This document shows, piece by piece, positions 1 through 8,833 of a DNA stretch of 64,000 nt (its first letter is position 1; every line of letters begins with the position of its first letter). The notes below the pieces were generated by a model. It was not told where the DNA came from, did no database searches, and saw only the letters and a list, made by a program, of their open reading frames with translations. This DNA comes from Bacteroidales bacterium. GTDB taxonomy: Bacteria; Bacteroidota; Bacteroidia; Bacteroidales; F082. The stretch spans positions 275,864 through 339,863 of the forward strand of contig JAFXLL010000012.1 of assembly GCA_017531225.1 (NCBI GenBank), read 5' to 3'. Both the position numbers and the translations under genes were made by a program.

Positions 1-222
1 ATGGCATTGGGTACCTCGCCGAACCCGCTGATCGGCAGCACCACACGTAACCTCGACTTGAACAAGAAGGGTTGCATCGTAGCCGACGAAGTGGGTGCCA
101 CTTCACGTCCAGGCATCTTTGCTGGCGGTGACGCCGTCAGTGGTGCAGCTACCGTTATCCTCGCCATGGGCGCCGGCAAGAAAGCCGCTAAGGCCATCGA
201 CGAGTATATCAGAAGCTTATAA
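1..222 (+). CDS. gltA: NADPH-dependent glutamate synthase, C-terminal end (partial)
   Basis: Only the last 73 residues lie in the window. They carry the closing motif of the FAD/NAD(P)-binding domain of glutamate synthase small-subunit-type oxidoreductases (GIFAGGDAVSGAATVILAMG, then a KKAAKAIDEYI helix). In that family the domain passes electrons from NADPH through FAD for conversion of 2-oxoglutarate and glutamine into two glutamates. The ATG at position 1 is almost certainly an internal methionine, because the upstream Rossmann domains are missing and the family is about 450 residues or longer. The stop is followed by a palindromic repeat that may end the transcript. Confidence 0.85.
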   Translation: MALGTSPNPLIGSTTRNLDLNKKGCIVADEVGATSRPGIFAGGDAVSGAATVILAMGAGKKAAKAIDEYIRSL

Positions 223-223
223 A

Positions 224-313
224 GCCATCCGCCTTGGCGGATGTTAGCTCTGTAGCCGAAAAACAACAATACAATTATCTTTCGGCTACAGAGCTGGCAT
301 CCCTGCGGGATGC
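224..313. repeat. Inverted pair of REP-like hairpin units; possible bidirectional terminator
   Basis: Two head-to-head units face each other. A 16-bp perfect inverted repeat (AGCTCTGTAGCCGAAA at 246-261, its complement at 280-295) encloses an 18-nt spacer. Each outer side has its own small hairpin: GCCATCCGCC..GGCGGATG at about 224-243 and GCATCCCTGCGGGATGC at 297-313. The unit, a GC hairpin followed by TAGCTC, recurs at 23543-23571 and 23595-23619. The element lies between convergent genes, so it could also stop transcription from both sides. Confidence 0.7.
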
Positions 314-316
314 GTC

Positions 317-610
317 TTACAGTTCTACATAGAAAACAGTCGGATCATCATCCTCGCAGAAGGATTCATCCGTGTAATATTGTCCCGGCTTATCATCGTC
401 GGTGAAGAGTTTCAGCACCACTTTCTTGAAAGGAATCGGCTTCCCTTCAGCGCTATAGCGCTCAATATCCTGTTTGGTGAGCCCTTCCATCTCCATCATC
501 TTGAGCATCATCGCCAAGTCGAGGTTCACGTTGAGCAGCTCCTGCTTCCACTCAATGCTGATCACAGCAGTGGTGTATAACTTGAAATTCTTTACTTCAA
601 CAGCTTTCAT
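317..610 (-). CDS. Hypothetical protein, 97 residues
   Basis: I do not recognise this protein. It is a soluble-looking 97-residue chain without signal peptide or membrane segment. The first half is amphipathic, with a Met-rich stretch (LAMMLKMMEMEGL) that looks helical. The C-terminal third is acidic (FTDDDKPGQYYTDESFCEDDDP). The ATG at 610 sits about 27 nt downstream of a TAAATTTG -7 box read on the minus strand. It is divergent from the YwqK-type gene at 659. The reading frame is believable because it has its own promoter-like element and an ordinary residue mix, but function is unknown. Confidence 0.55.
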   Translation of the reverse strand: MKAVEVKNFKLYTTAVISIEWKQELLNVNLDLAMMLKMMEMEGLTKQDIERYSAEGKPIPFKKVVLKLFTDDDKPGQYYTDESFCEDDDPTVFYVEL

Positions 611-625
611 GTCTGGTAATTTTTG

Positions 626-644
626 TAATTTTGATGCAAATTTA
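626..644. promoter_or_regulatory. Two opposed -7 elements between divergent genes
   Basis: TAATTTTG at 626-633 reads rightwards toward the gene at 659. TAAATTTG, complement of 637-644, reads leftwards toward the gene starting at 610. The boxes are 3 nt apart, so the two start sites would overlap and simultaneous initiation is unlikely. Confidence 0.5.
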
Positions 645-658
645 GAAAAATTATGACT

Positions 659-1276
659 ATGCGAAAAACTTTGTTTATTCTGGCCGCCATGCTCATTTCG
701 ATGGTAGCTTCAGCACAGATCAGGGAAGAGGGTGAAACCCGCAATGGTCTTAAGGAAGGTACATGGTACGAGATCGATGTCAATAAGAACTTGATCCGTA
801 AGGTCGTGCAATATAAAGAAGGCAAAAAAGACGGTCTTTATCTCGAAATTGACGAGACAGGTGCTTTGGTGAAGAAGTGTGAATATACCAATGACCAGTT
901 AAGCGGTTCATCGTACACTTGGTATCGAGGCGGTCGTCTTTCTGGAAAAAACACTTATAAGGACGGCAAACTTGACGGCGAACAAATCACATGCTACGAA
1001 CAGGGCGGAAACCGTGAAATCGCCAGCTATAAAGATGGTCTTCGCGATGGCTTGACCACATGGTTTGGACAAAATGGCAATGTGGTGATGACCATCGAAT
1101 ACAAGGCTGGTCAGTTCGATGGCAAACAGCAAACCTATTACAAGTCAGGTGCTGTGAAGTCGGAGAGCGTCTACAAAAACGGAAAGATTGTAGGCAAGGT
1201 CAAGGAATTTGAGGATGTTAAGCCTGAGGCGGAGACCAAAGAAGTATTGGAAATGAAAGCTTTCAAAAAGCAATAG
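659..1276 (+). CDS. Secreted YwqK/MORN-like repeat protein
   Basis: The 205-residue protein starts with a signal peptide (MRKTLFILAAMLISMVASAQ). It then consists of about seven imperfect 22-23-residue repeats of the form Y-x-D/E-G-K-x-x-G-x-x-x-x-Y-x-x-x-G, as in the YwqK/MORN_2 family. The family name comes from a Bacillus toxin-antitoxin context; in Bacteroidota such exported proteins have no established function. I chose ATG 659 over ATG 653 because it gives the cleaner signal peptide. The TonB-dependent receptor begins 17 nt after its stop, so the two are probably co-transcribed. Confidence 0.75.
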   Translation: MRKTLFILAAMLISMVASAQIREEGETRNGLKEGTWYEIDVNKNLIRKVVQYKEGKKDGLYLEIDETGALVKKCEYTNDQLSGSSYTWYRGGRLSGKNTYKDGKLDGEQITCYEQGGNREIASYKDGLRDGLTTWFGQNGNVVMTIEYKAGQFDGKQQTYYKSGAVKSESVYKNGKIVGKVKEFEDVKPEAETKEVLEMKAFKKQ

Positions 1277-1293
1277 GCTACGTTTGCTTGTCG

Positions 1294-3216
1294 ATGAAAA
1301 CCCGTTTGATTCTGTTGTTTTGGCTGCTTGGGCTGTCGTGTGGCGTATTTGCCCAGGACACCATCACGCTTAATGCTGTCGATGTCTCCGCTGAGCGTAT
1401 CAAGGCCGAGACCTTGAATCCATTGATGATGAAGAAGATGGATACGCTGGTGCTCCAAGCCAAGAGCACGGCGACCATGTCGGAGTTATTGATTCAGCAT
1501 AGCCCGGTGTTCATCAAGACCTACGGCCCTGGAGGGATCTCCACTGCTTCGTTCCGTGGTACCACGGCAAGCCACACCCTTGTGCTTTGGAATGGATTTC
1601 AACTCAACGCGCCGACGTTGGGACAAGTCGATTTCAGCACTATCCCCGTGTTCTTGGTGGACGACATCGACCTGAAGTGGGGTAGTGGCACCTCCAACAA
1701 CAGCGGCGGTTTGGGTGGCGCCGTCAACATTGACAACAAGACCACTTTTGGCAAGGGCTTGATCTTGGATTTAAAGCAGACATACGGCAGCTTTAACACT
1801 TGGGGAAGCTTTGTCACGGCTGGCTATAGCGGCAAAAAGGTCTCGTTTAGGTTGAAGGCTTACCGCAACTCGTCCGACAACGACTTCATGTATTACAACC
1901 ATGCGATTCTCAATCCGGATGAGCGATGGATGCGACAAACCAATGCCGAATACGTGGATTACGGCTTCATGCCTGAGATCAGTGTGATGCTCGGGAAAGG
2001 TATTCTGTCGTTCTCTTCATGGAACCAGTGGAACAATCGCAACCTGCCACCTATCATGACCAATGTCAGCAACATTAATACAGAAGAGTGGACTGAGGAT
2101 CGTTTCTCAAGGAATTTCTTGAGCTACAGACTCTTCTGGGATGGTGGTAAATTGCAGTTGAAGTCTGGCGCCTTCTTCGAGTACCAACATTATTATCTGA
2201 AGACCCATCCGCTGAACATGCCCCATATTGACGTTACCTCGATCAACTCCATCAACAATGCCATGGTGCTGCATCAGATTGCTGACGTGGAACAACACCT
2301 TTTCGCCACTTGGAAGCTGAAAGCCAAGGTGCAGTGGGATAGGGAACAGGTCAACTCCAACAATTATGAGGATACGAAACACCGTAATACGGTTTCCATC
2401 TATTCCGCTGTGGAGGGAAATCCTTTTGAGAAGGCCGACTTGAGCCTTACAGCCCGTTACGATATTGTCGACGGCAAGTCGATGGGCGTGTTTCCCACGG
2501 CGACGTTTTCCTATCATTTTTTGGATTATTATGTGACGTCATTGGGATACAGCCATAACTATCGAAATCCTACTTTGAATGACCTGTATTGGTATCCCGG
2601 AGGCAATCCAGATTTGTTGCCTGAGAACGGACACACCATTGATTGGGCACTCAGCTTTAACCTAAAAAAGGATGACTATAGACTTGATATCCGTACAGGT
2701 GCATACGCCTCGTTGGTGAGAAACTGGATTCAATGGGTGCCGACGTCTTACCGCTATTGGGTGCCTGAAAACGTGGCAAGGGTCTTCGCCCGTGGCATAG
2801 AAAGCCATATTGATTTTGGCTATACGTACAACAACTGGAAACTGAACGTCTCAGGTAATTATGTCTTCACTTACACGACAGATATCAGTGAAAAAGCCAA
2901 GCAGTACGGCATTCTTGGCAAGCAATTGATCTATATTCCTCGGCATCATGGCAACCTGTTTGTGAACCTCCGTTGGAAGAGTTGGGACGTGCGCTACATT
3001 GTGGAGGTTACGGGCTATCGCAATACCTCGTATGCCAATTCCACCAAATTCGATTTGCCGCCATACGTGTTGCATCATGTGGCAGTAGGTAAGGATTGGC
3101 ACCGGTTCCGCGTCGAGTTGCGCTGTAATAACTTCACCAATGTGGATTACCAAAACGTGCTCTGGCGTGCTATGCCGGGCAGGAGTTTTGAGGTGATGCT
3201 GAATTACAAATATTAG
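1294..3216 (+). CDS. TonB-dependent outer-membrane receptor
   Basis: This is a 640-residue outer-membrane receptor with a signal peptide ending in CGVFAQ. Residues about 50-160 form the plug domain ([20 protein letters not shown], then [20 protein letters not shown]). The rest is a 22-stranded-type barrel ending in Tyr. It has no carboxypeptidase-like N-terminal extension and no SusD partner nearby, so it resembles BtuB/siderophore receptors more than SusC. The substrate cannot be read from sequence. ATG 1294 is preferred to the in-frame TTG at 1288. It probably shares a transcript with the YwqK-type gene upstream. Confidence 0.85.
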   Translation: MKTRLILLFWLLGLSCGVFAQDTITLNAVDVSAERIKAETLNPLMMKKMDTLVLQAKSTATMSELLIQHSPVFIKTYGPGGISTASFRGTTASHTLVLWNGFQLNAPTLGQVDFSTIPVFLVDDIDLKWGSGTSNNSGGLGGAVNIDNKTTFGKGLILDLKQTYGSFNTWGSFVTAGYSGKKVSFRLKAYRNSSDNDFMYYNHAILNPDERWMRQTNAEYVDYGFMPEISVMLGKGILSFSSWNQWNNRNLPPIMTNVSNINTEEWTEDRFSRNFLSYRLFWDGGKLQLKSGAFFEYQHYYLKTHPLNMPHIDVTSINSINNAMVLHQIADVEQHLFATWKLKAKVQWDREQVNSNNYEDTKHRNTVSIYSAVEGNPFEKADLSLTARYDIVDGKSMGVFPTATFSYHFLDYYVTSLGYSHNYRNPTLNDLYWYPGGNPDLLPENGHTIDWALSFNLKKDDYRLDIRTGAYASLVRNWIQWVPTSYRYWVPENVARVFARGIESHIDFGYTYNNWKLNVSGNYVFTYTTDISEKAKQYGILGKQLIYIPRHHGNLFVNLRWKSWDVRYIVEVTGYRNTSYANSTKFDLPPYVLHHVAVGKDWHRFRVELRCNNFTNVDYQNVLWRAMPGRSFEVMLNYKY

Positions 3217-3227
3217 TTTATTTTTTA

Positions 3228-3235
3228 TATCTTTG
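3228..3235 (+). promoter_or_regulatory. -7 element of the ahcY operon
   Basis: TATCTTTG matches the Bacteroidota TAnnTTTG box and lies 22 nt before the ahcY ATG, in the short gap after the receptor gene. Confidence 0.65.
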
Positions 3236-3257
3236 CAGGCGATTAAAAACAAGCAAA

Positions 3258-4688
3258 ATGAACGAAAAACTGTTGAATAAAGACCTCCAGTATTTAGTGG
3301 CTGACATCAACTTGGCCGACTGGGGAAGAAAAGAGATTGAAGTTTCAGAACACGAGATGCCAGGCCTTATGGCACTGCGTAAGAAATATGGCGATTCCAA
3401 GCCGCTGAAAGGCGCTAAGATCATGGGTTCGCTCCACATGACCATCCAAACAGCTTGCCTTATTGAGACCCTTGTGAAGTTGGGCGCTTCAGTGCGGTGG
3501 TGCAGCTGCAACATCTATTCCACTCAGGATCATGCTGCCGCAGCTATCGCTGAAACAGGTACCTCAGTCTTTGCTTGGAAAGGAGAGACCCTTGAGGATT
3601 ACTGGTGGTGCACCAAACGCGCCATCACTTTCCCTGACGGTACAGGTCCGGATTTGATCGTGGATGATGGTGGTGATGCCACCTTGCTCATCCATAAAGG
3701 CTATGCCTGCGAGAATGATCCTAAGCTGTTGGACACCCCTTGCGGTAGCGAGGAAGAGAAAGCCCTGATGAGCGTTATCAAAGCCACCTACAAGGAGAAT
3801 CCAAAATTCTGGCATACCGTTGTGGCTGGTTGGAAAGGCGTCTCTGAAGAGACCACCACTGGTGTTCACCGTCTCTATCAAATGCAGGAACGTGGCGAGT
3901 TGCTGGTTCCCGCCATCAACGTGAACGACTCAGTCACCAAGTCGAAGTTTGACAACCTCTACGGCTGCCGCGAATCGTTGGCCGATGGCATCAAGCGTGC
4001 CACCGACGTGATGATCGCTGGTAAGGTCGTTGTGGTGTGCGGCTATGGTGAAGTGGGTAAAGGCTGCTCACACTCCATGAAGAGCTACGGTGCCCGTGTT
4101 CTCGTCACTGAAATCGACCCAATTTGCGCCCTGCAAGCTGCCATGGAAGGCTTCGAAGTCACCACGATGGACGAAGCTGTGAAGGAAGGCAATATCTTCG
4201 TGACCACCACTGGTAACTGCGATGTGATCACGCTTGAGCATATCCTGAAGATGAAAGATCAGGCCATCGTGTGCAACATCGGTCACTTCGACAATGAAAT
4301 CCAGGTGGATCGTTTGGAACGCGCTGAGGAATTGAAAGAAAAGATCAACATCAAGCCACAGGTCGACAAATACGTGTTTGAAGATGGTCACTGCATCTTC
4401 TTGCTGGCATCAGGCCGTTTGGTCAACTTGGGTTGCGCCACGGGTCACGCCAGCTTCGTGATGAGCAACTCGTTCACCAACCAGACCTTGGCTCAGATGG
4501 ACCTCTGGGAGAAACGCGACCAATATAAAGTGGGCGTGTACTGCTTGCCCAAGTACCTCGACGAGGAAGTGGCCCGCCTGCATCTCGAGAAGATCGGCGT
4601 GAAGCTCACCAAGCTCACACAGAAACAGGCCGATTACATCGGTGTTCCTGTAGAAGGTCCTTATAAATCAGATATTTACCGCTACTAA
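3258..4688 (+). CDS. ahcY: Adenosylhomocysteinase
   Basis: The enzyme hydrolyses S-adenosylhomocysteine to adenosine and homocysteine and so relieves product inhibition of methyltransferases. The 476-residue length matches the long bacterial form. Visible family features are the NAD-binding loop [16 protein letters not shown], the [10 protein letters not shown] segment and the C-terminal PYKSDIYRY tail, which reaches into the neighbouring subunit. It has its own TATCTTTG box and heads a five-gene run in which each next gene starts within 2 nt of, or overlaps, the previous stop. Confidence 0.97.
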   Translation: MNEKLLNKDLQYLVADINLADWGRKEIEVSEHEMPGLMALRKKYGDSKPLKGAKIMGSLHMTIQTACLIETLVKLGASVRWCSCNIYSTQDHAAAAIAETGTSVFAWKGETLEDYWWCTKRAITFPDGTGPDLIVDDGGDATLLIHKGYACENDPKLLDTPCGSEEEKALMSVIKATYKENPKFWHTVVAGWKGVSEETTTGVHRLYQMQERGELLVPAINVNDSVTKSKFDNLYGCRESLADGIKRATDVMIAGKVVVVCGYGEVGKGCSHSMKSYGARVLVTEIDPICALQAAMEGFEVTTMDEAVKEGNIFVTTTGNCDVITLEHILKMKDQAIVCNIGHFDNEIQVDRLERAEELKEKINIKPQVDKYVFEDGHCIFLLASGRLVNLGCATGHASFVMSNSFTNQTLAQMDLWEKRDQYKVGVYCLPKYLDEEVARLHLEKIGVKLTKLTQKQADYIGVPVEGPYKSDIYRY

Positions 4689-4689
4689 G

Positions 4690-5808
4690 ATGCGGATCGC
4701 CGTCAATACTCGGTTACTGCTGAAAGGCAAGCTTGAAGGCATCGGTTGGGTGGCTTTCGAGACCCTGAAAAGGATCGTGCTCGCTCATCCCGAGGTGGAG
4801 TTTTACTTCATCTTCGACCGTAAGCCGGACACGACGTTTCTCATTGCCGATAACGTGAAGCCGGTGGTGCTGTTCCCTCAGGCACGGCATCCCTTCCTGT
4901 TCATCTGGTTTTTCGAGCTGTCAATCCCGCTTTTTTTAAGGCGTATTAAGGCCGACTTGTTCTATTCGCCTGACGGCTATCTGAGTCTATGCTCAAAGGT
5001 GCCACAAGTGGTGGAGTTCCACGACCTGAACTTTGAGCATTTCCCTGGCGATATGCCTAAGATCCATCTTTGGCACTATAAGAAGTTCTTCCCGAAGTTT
5101 GCCCGCAAGGCTAAACGCATCGTGACGGTTTCGGAGTTCTCCAAACAGGATATTGTGGATTGCTATCAGGTGAATCCCGATAAAATCGATGTGGCATACA
5201 ACGGTGTGAATGAGATCTTCAAGCCACTTTCAGAGGCTGAACAAAAGATCGTGCGAGCCCATTATAGTTTTGGCCATCCATACTTTATGTTTGTGGGTTC
5301 GCTGCATCCACGTAAGAACCTTGCCAGATTGTTTACAGCATTCGACAAGTTCAAAAAACGTAGCCAGAACGATGTGAAGTTGGTAATCGTAGGGGAGAAG
5401 CGCTGGTGGACGGAACCCATCCAGCGGGCTTACGATGCCATGAGTTGCAAGGAAGACGTGGTGTTTGCAGGTCGCCTGAGTGCAGAAGATTTGCATCGAG
5501 TGACGGCTGCCGCATTGGCGTCAGTATACGTCTCCTATTTCGAGGGCTTTGGCATTCCGATCCTGGAGGCTTTCAAATGCGATACTCCAGTGATCACTTC
5601 AAACGTGACCTCTATGCCTGAGGTGGCTCAGGATGCCGCATTGCTTGTGGATCCCTTCAACGAGGATGACATTGCCGACGCGATGGTCAAAGTATTGGAT
5701 GAAGATGTACGAAAAACGCTGGTTGAGAAAGGCCGCAAACGTGCTGAGGACTTCTCGTGGAATCAAGCGGCAGAGGTAATTTGGAATAGTTTAATGAAAT
5801 CGATATAA
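4690..5808 (+). CDS. Glycosyltransferase, GT4-type (GT-B fold)
   Basis: This 372-residue enzyme has a GT-B fold. The C-terminal half carries the nucleotide-sugar site: FVGSLHPRKN, then the E-x7-E signature in EGFGIPILEAFKCDTPVITS and SMPEVA. It would transfer a sugar from a nucleotide donor onto an envelope glycan or lipid; donor and acceptor are unknown. It starts 1 nt after the ahcY stop, and its stop overlaps the purD start (TAATG). It is a stand-alone enzyme in a housekeeping operon, with no polysaccharide cluster nearby. Confidence 0.85.
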   Translation: MRIAVNTRLLLKGKLEGIGWVAFETLKRIVLAHPEVEFYFIFDRKPDTTFLIADNVKPVVLFPQARHPFLFIWFFELSIPLFLRRIKADLFYSPDGYLSLCSKVPQVVEFHDLNFEHFPGDMPKIHLWHYKKFFPKFARKAKRIVTVSEFSKQDIVDCYQVNPDKIDVAYNGVNEIFKPLSEAEQKIVRAHYSFGHPYFMFVGSLHPRKNLARLFTAFDKFKKRSQNDVKLVIVGEKRWWTEPIQRAYDAMSCKEDVVFAGRLSAEDLHRVTAAALASVYVSYFEGFGIPILEAFKCDTPVITSNVTSMPEVAQDAALLVDPFNEDDIADAMVKVLDEDVRKTLVEKGRKRAEDFSWNQAAEVIWNSLMKSI

Positions 5809-7169
5809 TGGAAAACATCATCATGTATCCGGCAGACAACACCAAGGAGGCTGTCGATTATAAAGCAGTTCAAGGCCAACATGTAACGGCTGTGGTCAGA
5901 AATATCTTAGTGCTTGGCTCAGGTGGCCGCGAACATGCGTTGGCATGGAAGCTGGCGCAAGGCGAAGGCGCTAAGGTGTTCATTGCCCCAGGCAATGCCG
6001 GAACTGCTGAGGTGGGTACCAATGTGAATATTAAAGTCGGGGACTTCGAAGGCATCAAGCAGTTCTGCCTGACCAACGGCATCACCTTGGTGGTGGTGGG
6101 TCCTGAACAACCGCTGGTGGACGGCATTGTCGACTATTTCAAGGCTGATGAACAGTTGAGAGCCATTCGCATCATCGGTCCCGACGAAAGAGGCGCCCAG
6201 CTCGAAGGCAGCAAGGCTTTCGCCAAGGAGTTCATGGCCAACAACGGCATCCCGACGGCACGTTGCCTGACGGTCAACAAGGCCAACTTGAACGACGGCG
6301 TGGCTTTCCTGAAATCATTGAAAGCCCCATACGTGCTGAAGGCTGATGGCTTGGCTGCTGGCAAAGGCGTTTTGATTTTGGATTCGCTGGATGAAGCCAT
6401 CGACGAGCTTGGCAACATGCTCGGCGGCAAGTTTGGTGACGCTTCGGCTACCGTGGTCATCGAGGAGTTCCTGAGCGGCATTGAGTGCTCTGTGTTTGTT
6501 CTTACTGACGGTGAGCATTACGTGCTGTTACCCGAAGCCAAGGACTACAAACGCATTGGCGACGGCGATAAGGGCCTCAATACCGGAGGCATGGGTGCTG
6601 TTTCACCTGTTCCGTTCTGCTCGCCCGAGTTCCTGCAGAAGGTGGAGGACCGCATCGTGAAGCCAACACTGAATGGGCTGAAAAAAGAGAAGATTGATTA
6701 TAAAGGCTTTATCTTCCTTGGCTTGATGAATTGCGGCGGCGATCCATACGTGATTGAATATAACGTCCGCATGGGCGATCCTGAGACCGAGGCCGTGATG
6801 ACCCGTATTGAAGGCGATTTCGCTGATTTGCTTTATGCCTGTGCTGATGGATGCATTGACAAGGTGCATTACGCCAAGAGCGCCAAGACTGCCGTCACGG
6901 TGATGCTGGTCTCAGGCGGTTATCCCGAGGCTTATCAGAAGGGCAAGGTGATGACGGGTATGGATCAACTGAAGGATTGTGTGGCGTTCCACGCAGGTAC
7001 AGGCTTCAATGCGGATGGTCAGGTGATTACCGCTGGCGGTCGCGTGATTGCTGTCACTGCACATGGCAATAGCATCATGGAAGCCCGCGAAAAGGCTTAC
7101 CAAAATGTGGAAAAGATCAAATTCGAAGGTGAGAACCACCGTCACGATATCGGCTTAGACTTGGTTTAA
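5808..7169 (+). CDS. purD: Phosphoribosylamine--glycine ligase
   Basis: PurD (GAR synthetase) joins glycine to 5-phosphoribosylamine with ATP in the second step of purine synthesis. The family opening NILVLGSGGREHALAWKL appears only after about 32 residues, so this 453-residue form has a short N-terminal extension compared with the usual 420-430. The ATP-grasp core is clear: KADGLAAGKGV, NTGGMGAVSPVP and EYNVRMGDPETEAV. ATG 5808 overlaps the previous stop and is the only nearby ATG; a GTG shortly before the conserved N-terminus is the alternative. The stop overlaps the next start at 7169. Confidence 0.96.
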   Translation: MENIIMYPADNTKEAVDYKAVQGQHVTAVVRNILVLGSGGREHALAWKLAQGEGAKVFIAPGNAGTAEVGTNVNIKVGDFEGIKQFCLTNGITLVVVGPEQPLVDGIVDYFKADEQLRAIRIIGPDERGAQLEGSKAFAKEFMANNGIPTARCLTVNKANLNDGVAFLKSLKAPYVLKADGLAAGKGVLILDSLDEAIDELGNMLGGKFGDASATVVIEEFLSGIECSVFVLTDGEHYVLLPEAKDYKRIGDGDKGLNTGGMGAVSPVPFCSPEFLQKVEDRIVKPTLNGLKKEKIDYKGFIFLGLMNCGGDPYVIEYNVRMGDPETEAVMTRIEGDFADLLYACADGCIDKVHYAKSAKTAVTVMLVSGGYPEAYQKGKVMTGMDQLKDCVAFHAGTGFNADGQVITAGGRVIAVTAHGNSIMEAREKAYQNVEKIKFEGENHRHDIGLDLV

Positions 7170-8152
7170 TGATTAAGTTTTTCAGAAATAGTTACCTCGT
7201 CCAGTATGTGACCATCGCGTTGCTACTCATCGCCTTGTGGATTCCATCGTTCATCACGGGCAATGTGGATACGGCATGGCGCAGTCCAGTGACGCCGCTT
7301 TATAACATAGTGGCCAATCTCTTTGACTTCTGGCCGCCCGCCATGTTGATCTTTGCAATGGTCCTGATGGGCTTCGAAACCTTGTTTTTCAACTCCATCT
7401 TGGTTTCGAACCAAGTCATCGGTAGGGTGAATACCTTGGGCGCCGTGACATTTCTGTTGATGATGAACTTGGTGCCGGCGCAGACCACTTTTTACCCATT
7501 TTTGCTATCGTCGGTGTTTCTGCTGATGCTTGTTCACACGATGTTTGCCATCTATCAAACGCCTCGTCCGGAGCTGTATCTGTTCAATGGAGGACTTTTC
7601 CTCTCGTTGGCCACCATGTGTTGGTTCCCTACCTTGCTGCTAGCTCTTTGGTGCGTCGTTGCGTTGAGCATCGTACATAAGAGTGTGATCAGGCTTCACC
7701 TGATACCTTTCATCGGCCTATTTTTCCCATATTTTGTCTATTTCTTCATCCATTTCCTGAAAGGGGATCTGCTTACGGTATGGCAGGCATACGCCGACTT
7801 TTTCAATGGTTTCCACCTTACGATTCAAGGCTTCAGCTGGCTGAAGGTTGGGTTGATGGCCTTTATGCTGCTGACGTTGTTCATCCCGATGGTGATGCCG
7901 CAAATCTATAGCTTGGAAAAGACAATCGCCGTACGTACCAAGATCGCCATGTCCTATAATCTGATGCTGGGTGGCATTTTGATGCTGTTTTTCGAGGGCG
8001 ATCCGATGCAGTCAGGCGTGCTCTTCTTGGCTTTAAGCATCCTTTTCTCCTATTACATGGCATGGCTTGAGCGTTTGAAATGGGCTAACATCACCTTTGT
8101 CGTCTTGATGTTATTGGCGTTGGCAACGCATTACGTTCCTTTGTTTGTTTGA
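7169..8152 (+). CDS. Polytopic membrane protein (DUF6427-like)
   Basis: The 327-residue protein is almost entirely hydrophobic, with about eight to ten membrane segments separated by short loops. No catalytic motif is visible. From its size and its place directly after purD I suspect the Bacteroidota DUF6427 family, but this is recollection of context and not a motif match. Its ATG overlaps the purD stop, and rnhB follows 2 nt after its own stop, so it is translated within the ahcY-purD-rnhB operon. Confidence 0.7.
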   Translation: MIKFFRNSYLVQYVTIALLLIALWIPSFITGNVDTAWRSPVTPLYNIVANLFDFWPPAMLIFAMVLMGFETLFFNSILVSNQVIGRVNTLGAVTFLLMMNLVPAQTTFYPFLLSSVFLLMLVHTMFAIYQTPRPELYLFNGGLFLSLATMCWFPTLLLALWCVVALSIVHKSVIRLHLIPFIGLFFPYFVYFFIHFLKGDLLTVWQAYADFFNGFHLTIQGFSWLKVGLMAFMLLTLFIPMVMPQIYSLEKTIAVRTKIAMSYNLMLGGILMLFFEGDPMQSGVLFLALSILFSYYMAWLERLKWANITFVVLMLLALATHYVPLFV

Positions 8153-8154
8153 CG

Positions 8155-8751
8155 ATGAATCTCCTGACGCATTATTCCGATTTGATTGAGGCGGGCTGCG
8201 ACGAGGCTGGGCGAGGCTGTTTGGCTGGTCCTGTGGTGGCTGGCGCAGTCATCCTGAGGCCGGGAGCCGACTATCCTGATTTGGATGACTCCAAGAAGCT
8301 GACCGAGAAGAAGCGCATGGCGTTGCGAGAGGTGATCATGAAAGAGGCTTTGGCATACGGCATTGGCATTGTGACGGCTGAGGAGATTGATGAGATTAAT
8401 ATCCTGAACGCTTCGTTTTTGGCGATGCACAGGGCGCTCGACCAGCTTCAGACGAGACCAGAGTTCCTTTTGATTGACGGCAATAGGTTCAATAAATACC
8501 ACGATCTGAAACACGTTTGCGTGGTGGGTGGTGATGCTAAATACCAGCCCATTGCGGCAGCTTCCATTTTGGCCAAGACCACCCGTGACCTCCTGATGGA
8601 GGAATACGACGCCAAATACCCGATGTATCATTGGAAAAAGAACAAGGGCTATCCCACTCCAGAACACAAGCAGGCCATTGCTGAATATGGCATCACCGAA
8701 TTGCATCGGAAGAGCTTTAATATGGCAATCCAGATGCGGTTGGAGTTTTAG
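8155..8751 (+). CDS. rnhB: Ribonuclease HII
   Basis: RNase HII cuts the RNA strand of RNA-DNA hybrids and starts removal of misincorporated ribonucleotides. The 198-residue protein has the DEAGRG motif with D16 and E17 as the first metal ligands, the LLIDG segment with the third acidic residue, and [17 protein letters not shown] with the fourth. ATG 8155 is preferred to TTG 8149, which lies within the previous gene. It is the last gene of the operon. A weak GGGA/TCCC hairpin followed by seven Ts at about 8800-8817 may end the transcript. Confidence 0.95.
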   Translation: MNLLTHYSDLIEAGCDEAGRGCLAGPVVAGAVILRPGADYPDLDDSKKLTEKKRMALREVIMKEALAYGIGIVTAEEIDEINILNASFLAMHRALDQLQTRPEFLLIDGNRFNKYHDLKHVCVVGGDAKYQPIAAASILAKTTRDLLMEEYDAKYPMYHWKKNKGYPTPEHKQAIAEYGITELHRKSFNMAIQMRLEF

Positions 8752-8821
8752 TTTTTTTCGACATCTCCCGATGAGCCAAAATTGTTGATAAAAAACTTCG
8801 GGATAATCCCTTTTTTTGTTA

Positions 8822-8829
8822 TATTTTTG
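8822..8829 (+). promoter_or_regulatory. -7 element placed only 4 nt before the ATG
   Basis: TATTTTTG ends at 8829 and the ATG that gives a complete lipoprotein signal starts at 8834. At comparable promoters in this window the gap is 12-25 nt, so the transcript would be leaderless or nearly so. Confidence 0.5.
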
Positions 8830-8833
8830 CGCT

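Noticed and set aside
1-222. A complete 73-residue gene starting at position 1.
   Set aside because: The sequence is the C-terminal motif of a much longer enzyme, so the ATG is internal and the gene is cut by the window edge.
8752-8833. A strong terminator after rnhB.
   Set aside because: The hairpin has only a 4-bp stem before the T-run, so I mention it in the rnhB entry but do not list it as a feature.
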